Positions 23,032 to 32,699 of a stretch of 64,000 nucleotides of DNA are shown here, one piece after another. A program made the translations under genes and the position numbers. Source of the stretch: Serpula lacrymans var. lacrymans S7.9 (lineage: Eukaryota > Basidiomycota > Agaricomycetes > Boletales > Serpulaceae); contig NW_006763308.1 in the NCBI RefSeq assembly GCF_000218685.1, positions 62,001 to 126,000 on the forward strand, in the 5' to 3' direction. The stretch's first letter is position 1. Each line of letters starts with the position of its first letter. A model generated the notes under the pieces. It was not told the DNA's origin and did no database searches. It saw only the letters and a list, made by a program, of their open reading frames with translations.

Positions 23032-23359
23032 CACCGGACCAGTTGTAGTCATCCAGGAAGGTGAAGAAGAGTTTGAAGTCAAACAAGTAGTGGATGCATG
23101 CTTGAAGCATGGTAAATTAGAGTTCCTAGTCCTATGGAAGGGCTATGGAGACGAAGACAGAACATGGGAACCAAAGCCCATCTGGACAATTCCGGCAATG
23201 CTGTTTGCAAATTTTATTCTAAGAATCCCTCAGCTCCTAGGAAGCTTAGAGGCATGGATTCAAATCTTTTTAATTCCCTTTTCAAACTATGCCCAAAAAT
23301 TTTACCACTACCTCTGGTATTTGGTCGAGCCTGGAAGTCGAGCCTTAGAAGGGAGGTAG
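23032..23359 (+). pseudogene. Second chromovirus chromodomain end
   Basis: Plus-strand 'GEEEFEVKQVVDACLKHGKL' then 'FLVLWKGYGDEDRTWEP', after which the frame shifts ('KAHLDNSGNAVCKFYSKNP' continues in the +1 frame). It ends with the purine tract gggaggtag before the LTR at 23360. Homologous to 9286-9660, in opposite orientation. Confidence 0.85.
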
Positions 23360-23775
23360 TGTTACGATAACACAATTTTCGGACCCCCCCTTTACTTTTA
23401 TTTCTCTGCTTTAACCTTGTACTCTAACTTTCACACATGGTGCCACGCGGCACTTCCCCTTTTGTCCAAACTCCTCTTTCTCGTGCCGCATTGCCTTTCT
23501 TCTTATTATAGACACAACTCTCTCACACAGTGGAGCTGGCCATGCGGGCTAGGCACCATGACATCATCAGCCACTGTTGATATCAACTGTATAGTACATA
23601 TGTACAAATAACCCTGTAGTAGTATATATACCCCAATAGATCCAGGAGACTCCTTAGCGAGTCCTCCTGTTGTTAACCAACAAACTCTCGGTAGCCTAAG
23701 GGGTAACCACTCCCTCATCATCTTCCTTATAGTGTGTTCTGTGTGCGCCAGAGTAACTAACTCTTGGTTGTTACA
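23360..23775 (+). repeat. Chromovirus 3' LTR (416 bp), plus orientation
   Basis: tgttacgataacac...ggttgttaca. It is the 3' LTR of the fragment at 23032-23359. Its right edge abuts the truncated gag of copia D, indicating insertion into that element or a later junction. Confidence 0.88.
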
Positions 23776-23776
23776 G

Positions 23777-24070
23777 CGTGCGGAATTCTTTCTTTAGCCA
23801 GGCGTTCAATGTTTCCTGGTTAGTCAGACTTAATGTTGTAGTCGTCGCAGTTGTCGCAGGAACGGCTGGAGTTGCTCCAGCCTGTGCAGCAGTCTGTGCA
23901 GTCCCTGGCGACGAGGTGAGAGTGGGTTTTGGGGCCAGACCAAGTAAGTGTTTGACACAGTCTTCGTCTGCCATAGCCCACTCAAGTCGTATTTTATATA
24001 TTGACCAGTTGGAGCCATTGGGCTCGAGTTTCGGCACACCCAGGGACTCTTTGTTTTCAATGGATTCTCC
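23777..24070 (-). pseudogene. copia D gag N-terminus
   Basis: Minus-strand frame with ATG near 24074 and the gag start cue 'VPKLEPNGSNWSIYKIRLEW', an Ala/Thr/Pro-rich linker, then 'LNAWLKKEFRTL' where the chromovirus LTR interrupts it. The equivalent C-terminal gag portion of the related copia C is at 29510-28720. Confidence 0.75.
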
Positions 24071-24071
24071 A

Positions 24072-24083
24072 GGGCTCATAACC
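24072..24083 (-). promoter_or_regulatory. Primer-binding site of copia D
   Basis: Minus-strand ggttatgagccc, followed by tgg, abutting the LTR. Same initiator tRNA-Met anticodon-arm complement as in copia A and B. Confidence 0.65.
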
Positions 24084-24347
24084 TCTAAGAGATTACTGAT
24101 CAAAATAAACACAAAGACTAGAAAGTCTGATGAGCTAAGTATACTCGGTAGAAACCAAGTAAATATCTCACCTCAGTGTTCTGGGGAACAACTGAGGTGG
24201 TTACATTGCGACGGCTCGCTATATGTAGGTGAACGGAAGTATAATTTTTCTGATGGTGGTATATTGGGTGCACGGGCCACCCCATCCTTCATACTTTCCT
24301 TTTACAGCCTTTGTTAATGCTTGCCTCGTTATCTGCTGTATCCAACA
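24084..24347 (-). repeat. 5' LTR of copia D (264 bp)
   Basis: Minus strand starts TGTTGGATACAG and ends ...CTCTTAGA next to the primer-binding site. It shares short blocks (cctcagt...actgaggtg inverted pair, tatattgggtgcac) with the copia C LTR. Confidence 0.65.
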
Positions 24348-24590
24348 CTCTGGTACAAAGAACTTTTTCATACTTGCATCAGTACCTATTTAAGAATGCT
24401 TTAGGGAATGCAGTGCAGAGACAGCGATAGTATACATGGTCCAAACACTATAAGAAGGGTCATGCATTCTGTGTCTTTTCCTGGGCTTTTTTGACGAGTT
24501 ATTAGCGCCCAGCTATTCTTCGCACACCAAATACATGCAGGTTTGCTTATTTTCAAACATCAAACATTATCATTCTCTAGTGGACCTGAA
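24348..24590. other. Spacer between copia D and copia C
   Basis: About 240 bp without recognisable coding or repeat content; possibly original host DNA or diverged TE sequence. Confidence 0.3.
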
Positions 24591-24918
24591 TGAAATTGTT
24601 CGGGTTCGATCTAGACAAGATAAGAGCTCAGAACTCGTAGATGAGTCTCAGGATATATTCAAGTAAGTACCTAGATAAGATAAGAGCTATAGTAATGATT
24701 AGCTAGGTATTCAAAGGGGGGAAAATAAGGGTCTCACCTCAGAGCTCGTAGATGAGTCTGAGGTGCTACATGGCGACCAGGCCAATTTATAAGTAAGGCG
24801 GAACCAAAAATTTTACTGATGGGATATATTGGTGCACAGACCACCTTAACTTATACTCCTTCCTTTCTAGGCACTTTGTGACTGCTTGCCCTCACGCCTC
24901 AATCCTCTACATCTAATG
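24591..24918 (-). repeat. 3' LTR of copia C (328 bp)
   Basis: Ends TTTCA on the minus strand at 24591. A near-identical 328 bp solo copy lies at 35207-35534, which retains the canonical TGTTAG start that here reads CATTAG. Confidence 0.85.
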
Positions 24919-24920
24919 CT

Positions 24921-27900
24921 CCCCCTCAAGCTACACAGAGCCCGAGTTCCTGCGCAAAATGCTTTGCTTTTGACAACGGCAAAGCTTTAGTCAACGTGTC
25001 AGCGATCATATTGTTCGTTGGACAATACACCAGTTCAATCTTTCCTTCTTCAACTGCGTGGCGTATGAAATGTAATCAAATATTGATATGCTTCGTACGT
25101 GCGTGATACTGGCTGTCCTTGGATAGGGCTATAGCTGATTGGTTGTCGCAATGGAGGGTGGTCGCAGGTGAGTTGCTTATGAATATTTCATTGACAAACA
25201 TCTTCGCCCACAGAATTTCTTCCGTTGCATGTGTTGCGGCAATGTACTCTGCCTCTGTGGTTGACAAGGCCACAAGCTCCTGCTGTTTGGAGTACCAGGA
25301 TACTGATCCTCCATTTAGCATGACAGTATAACCCGAGATTGCCCTGCGATTCTCGTTCATGCTGCCATCAGCATTGCTATATCCTACAAGGTCAGTTTGC
25401 TCAGGTCCATAGGTTAACCAGAGCTCACGAGTCCCCTTCAGATATCGGATTATTCGCTTCACAGCTTCCCAATGTGCCCTACCAGGATTTTTGACAAAGT
25501 GGGAAGTAATTGCGACAGCGTGGGCAATATCAGGTTGCGTTCCAATCACGGCGTACATCAGCGAACCAACTGCTTCGCGATACGGTACATCCCTCATCTC
25601 CGTATATTCTTCGGGAGTCTTCGGTCCTTGATCTTTACTTAGGTACGTATTTGTGATCATAGGTATAGCTAGCGTTATAGCCTCCTCAAGGTTGAAACGA
25701 GCGATGATTAAGCTGATATATGTTCTCTGGGACAAACTGATGGTATGCGCGTCTCAATTTCTCTTTATTTCAATCCCTAACATCCAGTGCAGGTTGCCCA
25801 AGTCGCTCACTTCGAAGAGGGAGCCAAGATCAGCCTTTAAACGGGTCATCGAGGCTGTTGATGGTGTGATGAGAGTCATGTCGTCAACATGAACAGCTAT
25901 GATGGTGAGTGCATTGTGTTCTCTTCTATAGAACACTACATTGTCTGTCTCTGATCGTTTTAGGCCAATTTTCATCAAACTGTCACATAGTGTCTTATAC
26001 CAGCGTCTACCGGCTTGTTTTAGACCATACAGGGTTTTATTGAGCCGTAGTACCTGGGATTCCTTTCCTGGGGGAGCGTATCCAGGGGGGTGTCGCATGT
26101 ATATAACCTCATTTTCTTCTAATTCCCCATTTAGGTAAGCGCTCTTTACATCCATTTGATGGAGTTCCCAATTGTTTTGGGCGGCCATGGCTAAGATGAT
26201 GTGAAGTGATGCCATCTTCGTGACTGGTGTGTATGTGTCGAAGTAGTCGATTCCTTCGATTTGGCTAAAACCCTGAGCAACTAACCTAGCTTTATATTTG
26301 TCGACAGTTCCTGAAGCAGTCTTCTTAACTTTGAAGACCCAGCAACTGCCAACAATGTTAGTGTCCTTCGGTTTCTCAATGTACATCCATGTTCCTGCCT
26401 TATGGAGCCTCGCTAACTCCTCTTCAACGGCGTTTTCCCACTGGTCCCAATCAGGGCGTCTCCGCGCCTCTTCTATGGTTTGTGGTTCCACACCATCAAG
26501 ATTGGCCATACGCACCACCATTGCGACATTTTGTGCTAGATCTCTCAAAGCCTCGTCGTCTCTTTCTTCTTCATCCGCGCCCTCAGGATCGTCAATGCCA
26601 AGCTGGATGCCTCTGGGTAAGAGAGGCCCTTGATTAGTTCCAGATACTGATCCTGTACCTTGTAGTATGTCGCGCACATACTGTGCTGGTTGCCTGAGAT
26701 GAGTACTTTGACGAGGGGCTACTGGGGGTTGAATAGGAGGTTGATCGAGGGGTCGATCATTATGAGGATCAGGTGGATTGATGGGTCCTTGGTTATTGGG
26801 TAGCTCAACAAGTGGTGGATCAGGAGGTGCATCATCCATGATTTCAATGATCTGACTTTCTTTTGGCGCTTGATAGGGTCCATCATCTACATACTCCCCC
26901 TCAAGCCCGAAAGGAGGTCCATCTTCAGTCTCCAAAGGTACATTTTGGACGTCAAAACGCACTGAGCGCTCGACTGTGACTGAGCGCTTCCCTGGCCAGT
27001 AGATGTGGTGGCCCTTACTTCCGTCGTCAAGTCCCACCCATCGCCCTTCTTGCGCTTGGCTATCAAGTTTGGATCCAGAGGCATTGTGGATCAAGACTTT
27101 TCACCCCCATTCATGTAGCGAGGAGAGATCAGGTTTAGCGCCATGGGCCGCTTCATGTGGCGTCATGTTTTTGAGGGCTTTTGTGGATGTACAATTCTTC
27201 AACCATACTACATGTCTGACTGCTTCTCCCCACAGGAACTTCAGCATGCCGCTACTGTGTAGCATGGCACGGACTTTTTCGAGGAGGGTACGGTTGAGGC
27301 GCTCAGCTACACCATTGTGTTCTGGGGTGTCATGGACAGTAAGTTTACGAAGTATCCCTTTTTCCTTCAGGTAGTCGCTAAATTCAGTGCTTAGGAACTC
27401 TCCTCCTCGGTCACTATGCAAGATTTTTATTGCGGCTTTCATGTGGGTTCTTACCCAGGATTCGTAGTTGCAAAACTGCAAAAAGGTGTCGCTTTTATTG
27501 TGTATTAGATAGAGGTGAGTTTCTCGAGTTTTATCGTCAGTGAAAGCCACAAAATAATGCTTTCCCCCAAGCGTTTCGACAGGTGCAGGTCCCCAGAGGT
27601 CTGTGTGGACTTCACCGCTATAGTCTGTGGTGCGTTCGCCAGTTTTGACCTTGGGTATAGGTTCTCTGGTCGTTTTGGCGTGAACACAGGACTCGCAGGT
27701 ATGTGATTCGTTTTCGGATGGTATGAGTTCTATCCCAGTGATCATTCCTAGATTGATCATCCCTTTTGCGGCTTCTGGGGCAACATGGCCCATTTGTTTG
27801 TGGAGATCCATCACAGTAAGTTTCTCTATTGCAACATTTGCTCTGTGGCTATTGCTGGCTGACCCTTTCAACATGTAGATGCCTCCTACATTCGGGATCT

Positions 27901-28280
27901 GGCCAATGAATCTACCAGCAGGGTTTCTTATTACACACTCTCCTTGGGTGAAGGTAGCCTTGTATCTGGCCTTGTCAATGCGGCCGATGGAGACTAGGGT
28001 GTGAGCGAGGGCTGGAGTGTACAGCATATCTCGGAGGGTGATTTTGGTAGGTTCTCTGTTCCCGTTTGGTACATTTATCACCAGATCCCCTTTTCCCTTT
28101 GCAGAGAAGGAGTTTTGATTCGTTGCGCTAATTGACTGGGGGACTATTTCTTGATAGTTCTTCAGGAGATGTCAGTAGGGCGTGAAGTGCGTTGTGGCGC
28201 CCGAATCATAAAGTTCAACGGTTTGGCGGTCATTTATTATTCCATCCGCATTTGCGTATAGCGCTAATTTGGTTGCCTCA
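24921..28280 (-). pseudogene. copia C pol (protease, integrase, RT, RNase H)
   Basis: Minus-strand order: protease 'ELYDSGATTHFTPY' (28230-28185); GAG-pre-integrase 'MDLHKQMGHVAPEAAKGMI' and 'CESCVHAKTTREP'; integrase core 'HTDLWGPAPVETLGGKHYF', 'ILHSDRGGEF', 'HNGVAERLNRTLLEKVRAM'; RT 'MDVKSAYLNGELEENEVIYM', 'AVHVDDMTLITPS'; RNase H 'ELVALSTTEAEYIAATHATE', 'HCDNQSAIALSKDSQYHAR'. All in one register broken by TGA stops near 28185, 27098, 25751 and 25077, at three of which the family has Arg. Otherwise remarkably complete. Confidence 0.9.
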
Positions 28281-28755
28281 TCCAGGGACTCGGGGGATAT
28301 TGCACACCATATTCCCTCGTCTTCGCGTTCCACAATCGCGATGTTTGCCTGTTCAGGTTTCTTTCCTCTCAGATCATTCTCGGATTCCTCGACTTTCTTT
28401 TTGTGTGAGTCCTTTTTACTGTCATTTCGCCTATCACGCTTTTCACTTGGGCAATCTCGACTGAGATGCCCTTTTCCTCCACAGTTGTAACATTCGATTT
28501 CTTTCTCTCACGGGGTTTCTCCCTGGAGTCATTCTTCATACAACTACACCCCCGACCTTCTCAATTTCCTCGACGCAATGAAAAAGGTGTTAGAGTGGCC
28601 AACATGGCTGTGTTCTCAGCCTTGGAGTGAGTGTTAGGTCTTTTTGATGAGATTGTGAGGCGATCGTATTCTTGGAGCAGATAGGTGATTAATGTTTTGG
28701 GGTCGACAGTTTTTCCGTTGAGGTGTGCAGCCGCGGATAATTGGGATACAAAGGT
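28281..28755 (-). pseudogene. copia C gag C-terminus with zinc knuckle
   Basis: Minus strand: 'LNGKTVDPKTLITYLLQEYD' (about 28720-28665), then a CCHC knuckle 'CYNCGGKGHLSRDCP' (28490-28450) followed by Lys/Asp-rich linker toward the protease. Frame changes near 28560. Joined upstream to 29176 after removing the nested LTR. Confidence 0.8.
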
Positions 28756-29170
28756 TGTTACGATCTCTATTGGACATTTAAGGACTACTTATTTCTTTTT
28801 ACTCATTGGTTATACCATCAGACCGATGACTCATTTCCTTCACGTACACTTCTGTTCCTCTTGCATTTGCAGTACCTATTATAGTACTTAGTCCTCAACG
28901 GACGAACCTGCCCTAGATAGGACCTAACTCCTATCACCGATTCCTTTCTATTATAAATACCATGTAACAGCAGTAGTATTCTCCAATACAATTCTACGCA
29001 GTTTACGCTTACAAAGCTAGACTCCTAAGATCAGACTTCTACTCAGAAGAAGACCAACTCTTGTTGGAAGACCTCCACTCAGAACTATGTTCTTGAACTT
29101 GTCTTTGGATAAGTCTCTCTATAAAACCTCGACGAACCCTCAGACTTTGTTAAGCACTTCGTGCGTAACA
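28756..29170. repeat. 415 bp solo LTR nested in copia C gag
   Basis: Perfect 7 bp inverted ends tgttacg...cgtaaca and perfect 5 bp target duplication aaggt (28751-28755 and 29171-29175). It carries a TATA-like tattataaat (28950s). Its removal rejoins the copia C gag reading 'STYVTFV' to 'SQLSAAAHLNG'. It differs from the chromovirus LTRs beyond the first bases. Confidence 0.9.
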
Positions 29171-29500
29171 AAGGTCACGTATGTTGAAGGTAGGGATCTC
29201 ATGATATTGGATGTTTTTTCCTTATCACTGAGTTGAACTCCAGCAGCACTCAGCTGCTCCCACATATCGCAAATCTTGTCTACATGTGTGCGCATGTATC
29301 CTTTATCAGGGCAACATATCGCGGCCAGACGGTCTCTGAGTTCCGATTGAACCAGTTCCATTTTTTTTTTGTTTTTGTTGCTGATTAATTCCCACATCTT
29401 AGCTACAACAGTTTTGTGGAGGATCTTGCGCAGCGTCAAATCTGGGATCGTACGTCCCAGGATGTTTTGTGCGCTGTTCTCTTTCTTGGACCAGGCAGCT
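29171..29500 (-). pseudogene. copia C gag central part
   Basis: Minus-strand 'TIPDLTLRKILHKTVVAKMW', 'ELVQSELRDRLAAICCPDKG' and 'LSDKEKTSNIMRSLPSTY' are typical of UBN2-type copia gag. The frame is open from about 29510; further upstream it reads into copia B termini. Confidence 0.8.
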
Positions 29501-29540
29501 GACAAAACTGGATAAACCCGGTCTCTGCCAAAGCAGCCAT
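29497..29540 (+). repeat. Remnant of a copia B internal 3' end
   Basis: gacaaaactggataaaccc and ctctgccaaagcagccat here match the sequence just before the 3' LTR of copia B (34914-34952, and minus strand 9804-9842). Its presence upstream of the 5' LTR suggests that LTR once was the 3' LTR of another, now lost, tandem copy. Confidence 0.7.
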
Positions 29541-29821
29541 TGTTCTCCATGGAGCATAGCCACCACTCCATGGAGTAACCATTTTTCTCCTAGGAGTCAT
29601 TATACTGTAGCGAGTAGCACCTCCGACTATAAGTAGTAGGGGGTTTAGTATAGGAATACCTCAGTCGTTTCTATAGCCTCTCGGGCAGTGGCTGAGGTAT
29701 GTTACATTATATTTATTAGAGATCACCTTAAACTAACATCTATTGTAGTTTCACTTAGGTAAATAATAAAGTTGTTTCTATAGCCTCTCGGGCAGCGGCT
29801 GAGTTTCACTTAGTTTTATTA
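29541..29821 (+). repeat. 5' LTR of copia B copy 2 (281 bp)
   Basis: Starts tgttctccatggag and ends gttttatta. It is about twice as long as the 132 bp 3' LTR because of about 43 extra bases after tgttctcc and an extra segment bounded by two copies of gtttctatagcctctcgggc (near 29669 and 29774). Confidence 0.8.
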
Positions 29822-29841
29822 GGTTATGAGCCCTGGTGCGC
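29822..29841 (+). promoter_or_regulatory. Primer-binding site of copia B
   Basis: ggttatgagccctggtgcgc directly after the 5' LTR; its first 14 bases are the exact complement of CAGGGCUCAUAACC, the anticodon arm of initiator tRNA-Met. Confidence 0.7.
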
Positions 29842-29890
29842 AAAAGCTACGCAGGAAATAAGTCTTATTTGAAACAGCAACCTCGGAACC

Positions 29891-30815
29891 ATGACCACAG
29901 CACGCAATACATCCGCATGTCCAGTTCTCACTGGACCCAACAATTTTCAGATATGGAAACTCCGGATCATCTCAAAGCTATGTCGGGAAAAAGTTCTCCG
30001 GGTTGTTACTGGAGAGGAGCTTAAGCCCTCACCAGAAAAACCTACCTCCTTGGAGGATCCTGAGATCACCTGGATACTTAAGGATGAGAAGGCACATGGA
30101 ATCATCCAGGACCACATCTCTGATGCCCTCCTAATGAGGACTGGAGACCTCACCAGCTTCAAGGAGTTATTTGATAAACTTGTCTCACTCCATCAAATGT
30201 CCAACATTGCCTCGGCCTTCTATTTATTCCAGCAACTCACCAAATTGTCCTGGGATGGGACATCACCTATCCAGGACCACATTGCAAAAATCCGGACAAT
30301 TGATTCACACCTCTCCAGAATGAAACTAGGAGTTGATACCAAACTCATGGCCTTCGCTCTTCTCCAATCTCTCCCATGCACTCCTGAATGGCAAATATTT
30401 CAGTCATCAGTAATCAACACGATTGAAGAAAATAAACTTACCTTTGATGCGGTTGAGATCCGGATCACTGCAGAAGTTGCACAACAGTCAGGGAAGGCCC
30501 CTGGAGGTTCTGAACCAGCACTCAAATCCGAGGAGAAATGGTGGAACTTCCACAAAGCCAAATCACACAACACCTTGGAGTGTCAAACACTTCAGTCAGC
30601 TGAAAAAGGTCAAAGGAAGAAGGGAAAGGAAAGACACAAGGATAAAGGAAAAGAGAAGGAAAAGGCAAATACAGCGGAGCAATCATCCAGATCTGATTCC
30701 GAGGAGGAACTGAGTCATATTGCATTGGATCATGTACATATTTCCAAGCCCCTTGCTAAACGCATTCAAGCTTACCTTGTGTCGGAACCCGATAAGGCCA
30801 AAACAACAATTATTT
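29891..30815 (+). pseudogene. copia B gag
   Basis: ATG at 29891 after a 50 bp leader. UBN2-type gag with 'NNFQIWKLRIISKLC', 'LSWDGTSPIQDHIAKIRTID' and 'LMAFALLQSLP'; then a Lys/Glu-rich tail (30600-30670) in place of an obvious CCHC knuckle. The frame leaves the protease frame just before 'DSGATSHM' at about 30815, so protease would need a -1 shift; mutation is more likely than programmed shifting since copia elements usually have one frame. Confidence 0.85.
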
Positions 30816-32280
30816 TGACTCTGGAGCAACATCCCACATGGTCCCTCACCGCTCCTGGTTTGAGCCAGGAACATACCATGTTCTGCATCCTCCGAGGACA
30901 ATCAGTTTTGGGGACGAATCCTCTGTAAATGCCATTGGCATTGGAACAGTAATTCTACAAGCAACTGTTGGCAAAAAGGACTACAATATTGCACTGTCAA
31001 ATGTCTTACTTGTGCCAAACTTCACGTTAGCGCTCGTCTCTGTCCACAAATTGTCCAAAACGGGGTTATCAACACTTTTTCCAGCAAGGTCAAATGCTTG
31101 TGAAGTTCGGAAAAAGGAGGAACTTATTTTCACTGCGTTACACAAGCGAGGACTTTATCACATCCAAGCAAAACCTGAAATCAACCCGGAGTCAGCTTTT
31201 GCAGTAGTAGATGTAAATTTATTACACAGGAGAATGGGACACATTGGAATGGACTGCTTGCAACGAATGGTTACAAAAAGACAGCTCCAGGACATAGACA
31301 CCCTTACCGGAACCCCGGAGTTTTGTGAACCTTGTGCTTTAGGAAAAATGAAGAAATTACCTTTCAAGTCCACTGGAGGAAACCGAGCCAAGCGCCCCAT
31401 ACAAATTGTGCACACAGATGTTGGAGGACCAATCAAACCAACTTCCAGGGAGGGTTTTTGGTACTGGATTATCATTGTAGATGATTTCTCCAAATTTCCA
31501 TGGATATATTTCCTAAAACATAAAAGTGAAGCACTGGAACGATACAAGCAATGAAAAGAAGATGTCCAAACATTCTTCCGGACTCATTTAGGAGAAGAAA
31601 ACTTCACTCCACTATACACAGAATTCCTCCGGAGCAATGGGGGAGGAGAATATACTGGCAATGCATTCAAAAATCAACTCCGAGGAGATGGTGTCATCCA
31701 AGAAACTACAGCTGCAGATACTCCGGAACAAAATGGCATTGCAGAACGCATGAATCAGACATTGGCTACATTAGCAACCACTATGCTCCATGATTCCAAG
31801 CTCCCAAAGTCATTCTGGGTAGATGCCATGCAAACAGCTGCATATATCACAGCACGCAGCCCAGCATCAGGACTCCATGGAAAGACCCCATATGAAATAC
31901 TGTTTAAAAGGAGAGTTGATCCAACTTTGTTTCGCCCTTTTGGATGCCAAGCATATGCCTTGATTCCGAAAGACAAAAGGCAAGGGAAAGTTTACTCCAA
32001 GGGGTGCAAAGCCATAATGATTGGCTACACACATGGAAAGCAAGCCTACAAACTCCTAGACACTGAAAAACAAACTGCGTTTTCCAGTTGGCATGTCATA
32101 TTGAATGAATCCAGAAAGGTACAAAGGACAACACTGCTCCCTGGAACACAGACCCTAGCACAGATCAGTGGGAGGGACTCATCCCAGAGAATGCTCACTA
32201 TCCAGACCAAAATACATTGGAGGAGGATGATCCTGACCCCTCGGATCCAAAATCCAAATGAATTGCAAATGGAACCACAT
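30815..32280 (+). pseudogene. copia B protease and integrase
   Basis: Protease 'DSGATSHMVPHRSWF'; GAG-pre-integrase 'LLHRRMGHIGMDCLQRM' with 'CEPCALGKMKK'; integrase 'IVHTDVGGPIKPTSREGFWY', 'SNGGGEYTG', 'EQNGIAERMNQTLATLATTM'. One TGA at 31552-31554 where Arg is expected; otherwise open to the nested LTR. Confidence 0.88.
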
Positions 32281-32694
32281 TGTAACAACCAAGAGTTATC
32301 TCTGGACCACACTAAAACACTATAAAGGTGGTGATGAGGGAGTGGTTACCCTTTAGGCTGCAGTGAGTTAGTTGTGAGGATACAACAGGAGGACTCGCTG
32401 AGGAGTCTCCTTGATCTATTGGGGTATATATACTACTATAGAGTGTTTGTACCTATGTACTGTACAGTTGATAAAAGCAGTGGCTGATGATGTCAGAGGG
32501 CGCAGCCTGTGTGACCAGCTCCACTGTGTGAGAGACTTGTAGCTAAAAATAAGAAAAAGGCAGCGCAGCGCAAAAAAGAGGAGTTTGAACAAAAGGGGAA
32601 GTGCCACATGGCACAGAGTGTGAAAATTGCAGTAGAAAGTTGAAGAGCAGAATGGAGATCAAAGGAAAGGTCCGAAAATTGTGTTATTGTAACA
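32281..32694 (-). repeat. Solo chromovirus LTR inside copia B copy 2
   Basis: 414 bp with 5 bp duplication cacat (32276-32280, 32695-32699). Same family, position, relative orientation and target duplication as the LTR at 12063-12476 in copy 1, so it predates the separation of the two copies. Confidence 0.92.
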
Positions 32695-32699
32695 CACAT

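Larger units (their letters stand above)
23776..24347 (-). mobile_element. copia D, 5' end only
   Basis: Minus-strand 5' LTR (24347-24084), primer-binding site (24083-24072) and the gag N-terminus (about 24070-23777), then cut by the chromovirus LTR. Its LTR has the same layout as that of copia C but a different sequence, so it is a sister family. Confidence 0.7.
24591..29500 (-). mobile_element. copia C, long 5'-truncated element
   Basis: Minus-strand element with 3' LTR (24591-24918), a purine-rich tract just upstream (minus-strand gagggggagc), RNase H, RT, integrase, protease, zinc knuckle and part of gag to about 29500, where copia B sequence begins. A 415 bp solo LTR (28756-29170) sits inside gag. 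Several in-frame TGA codons occur where an Arg is expected, so it is inactive and older than copia A. Confidence 0.9.

Noticed and set aside
30800..30830. Programmed -1 frameshift between copia B gag and protease
   Set aside because: No convincing slippery heptamer, and the related copia A uses a single frame; a mutation is simpler.
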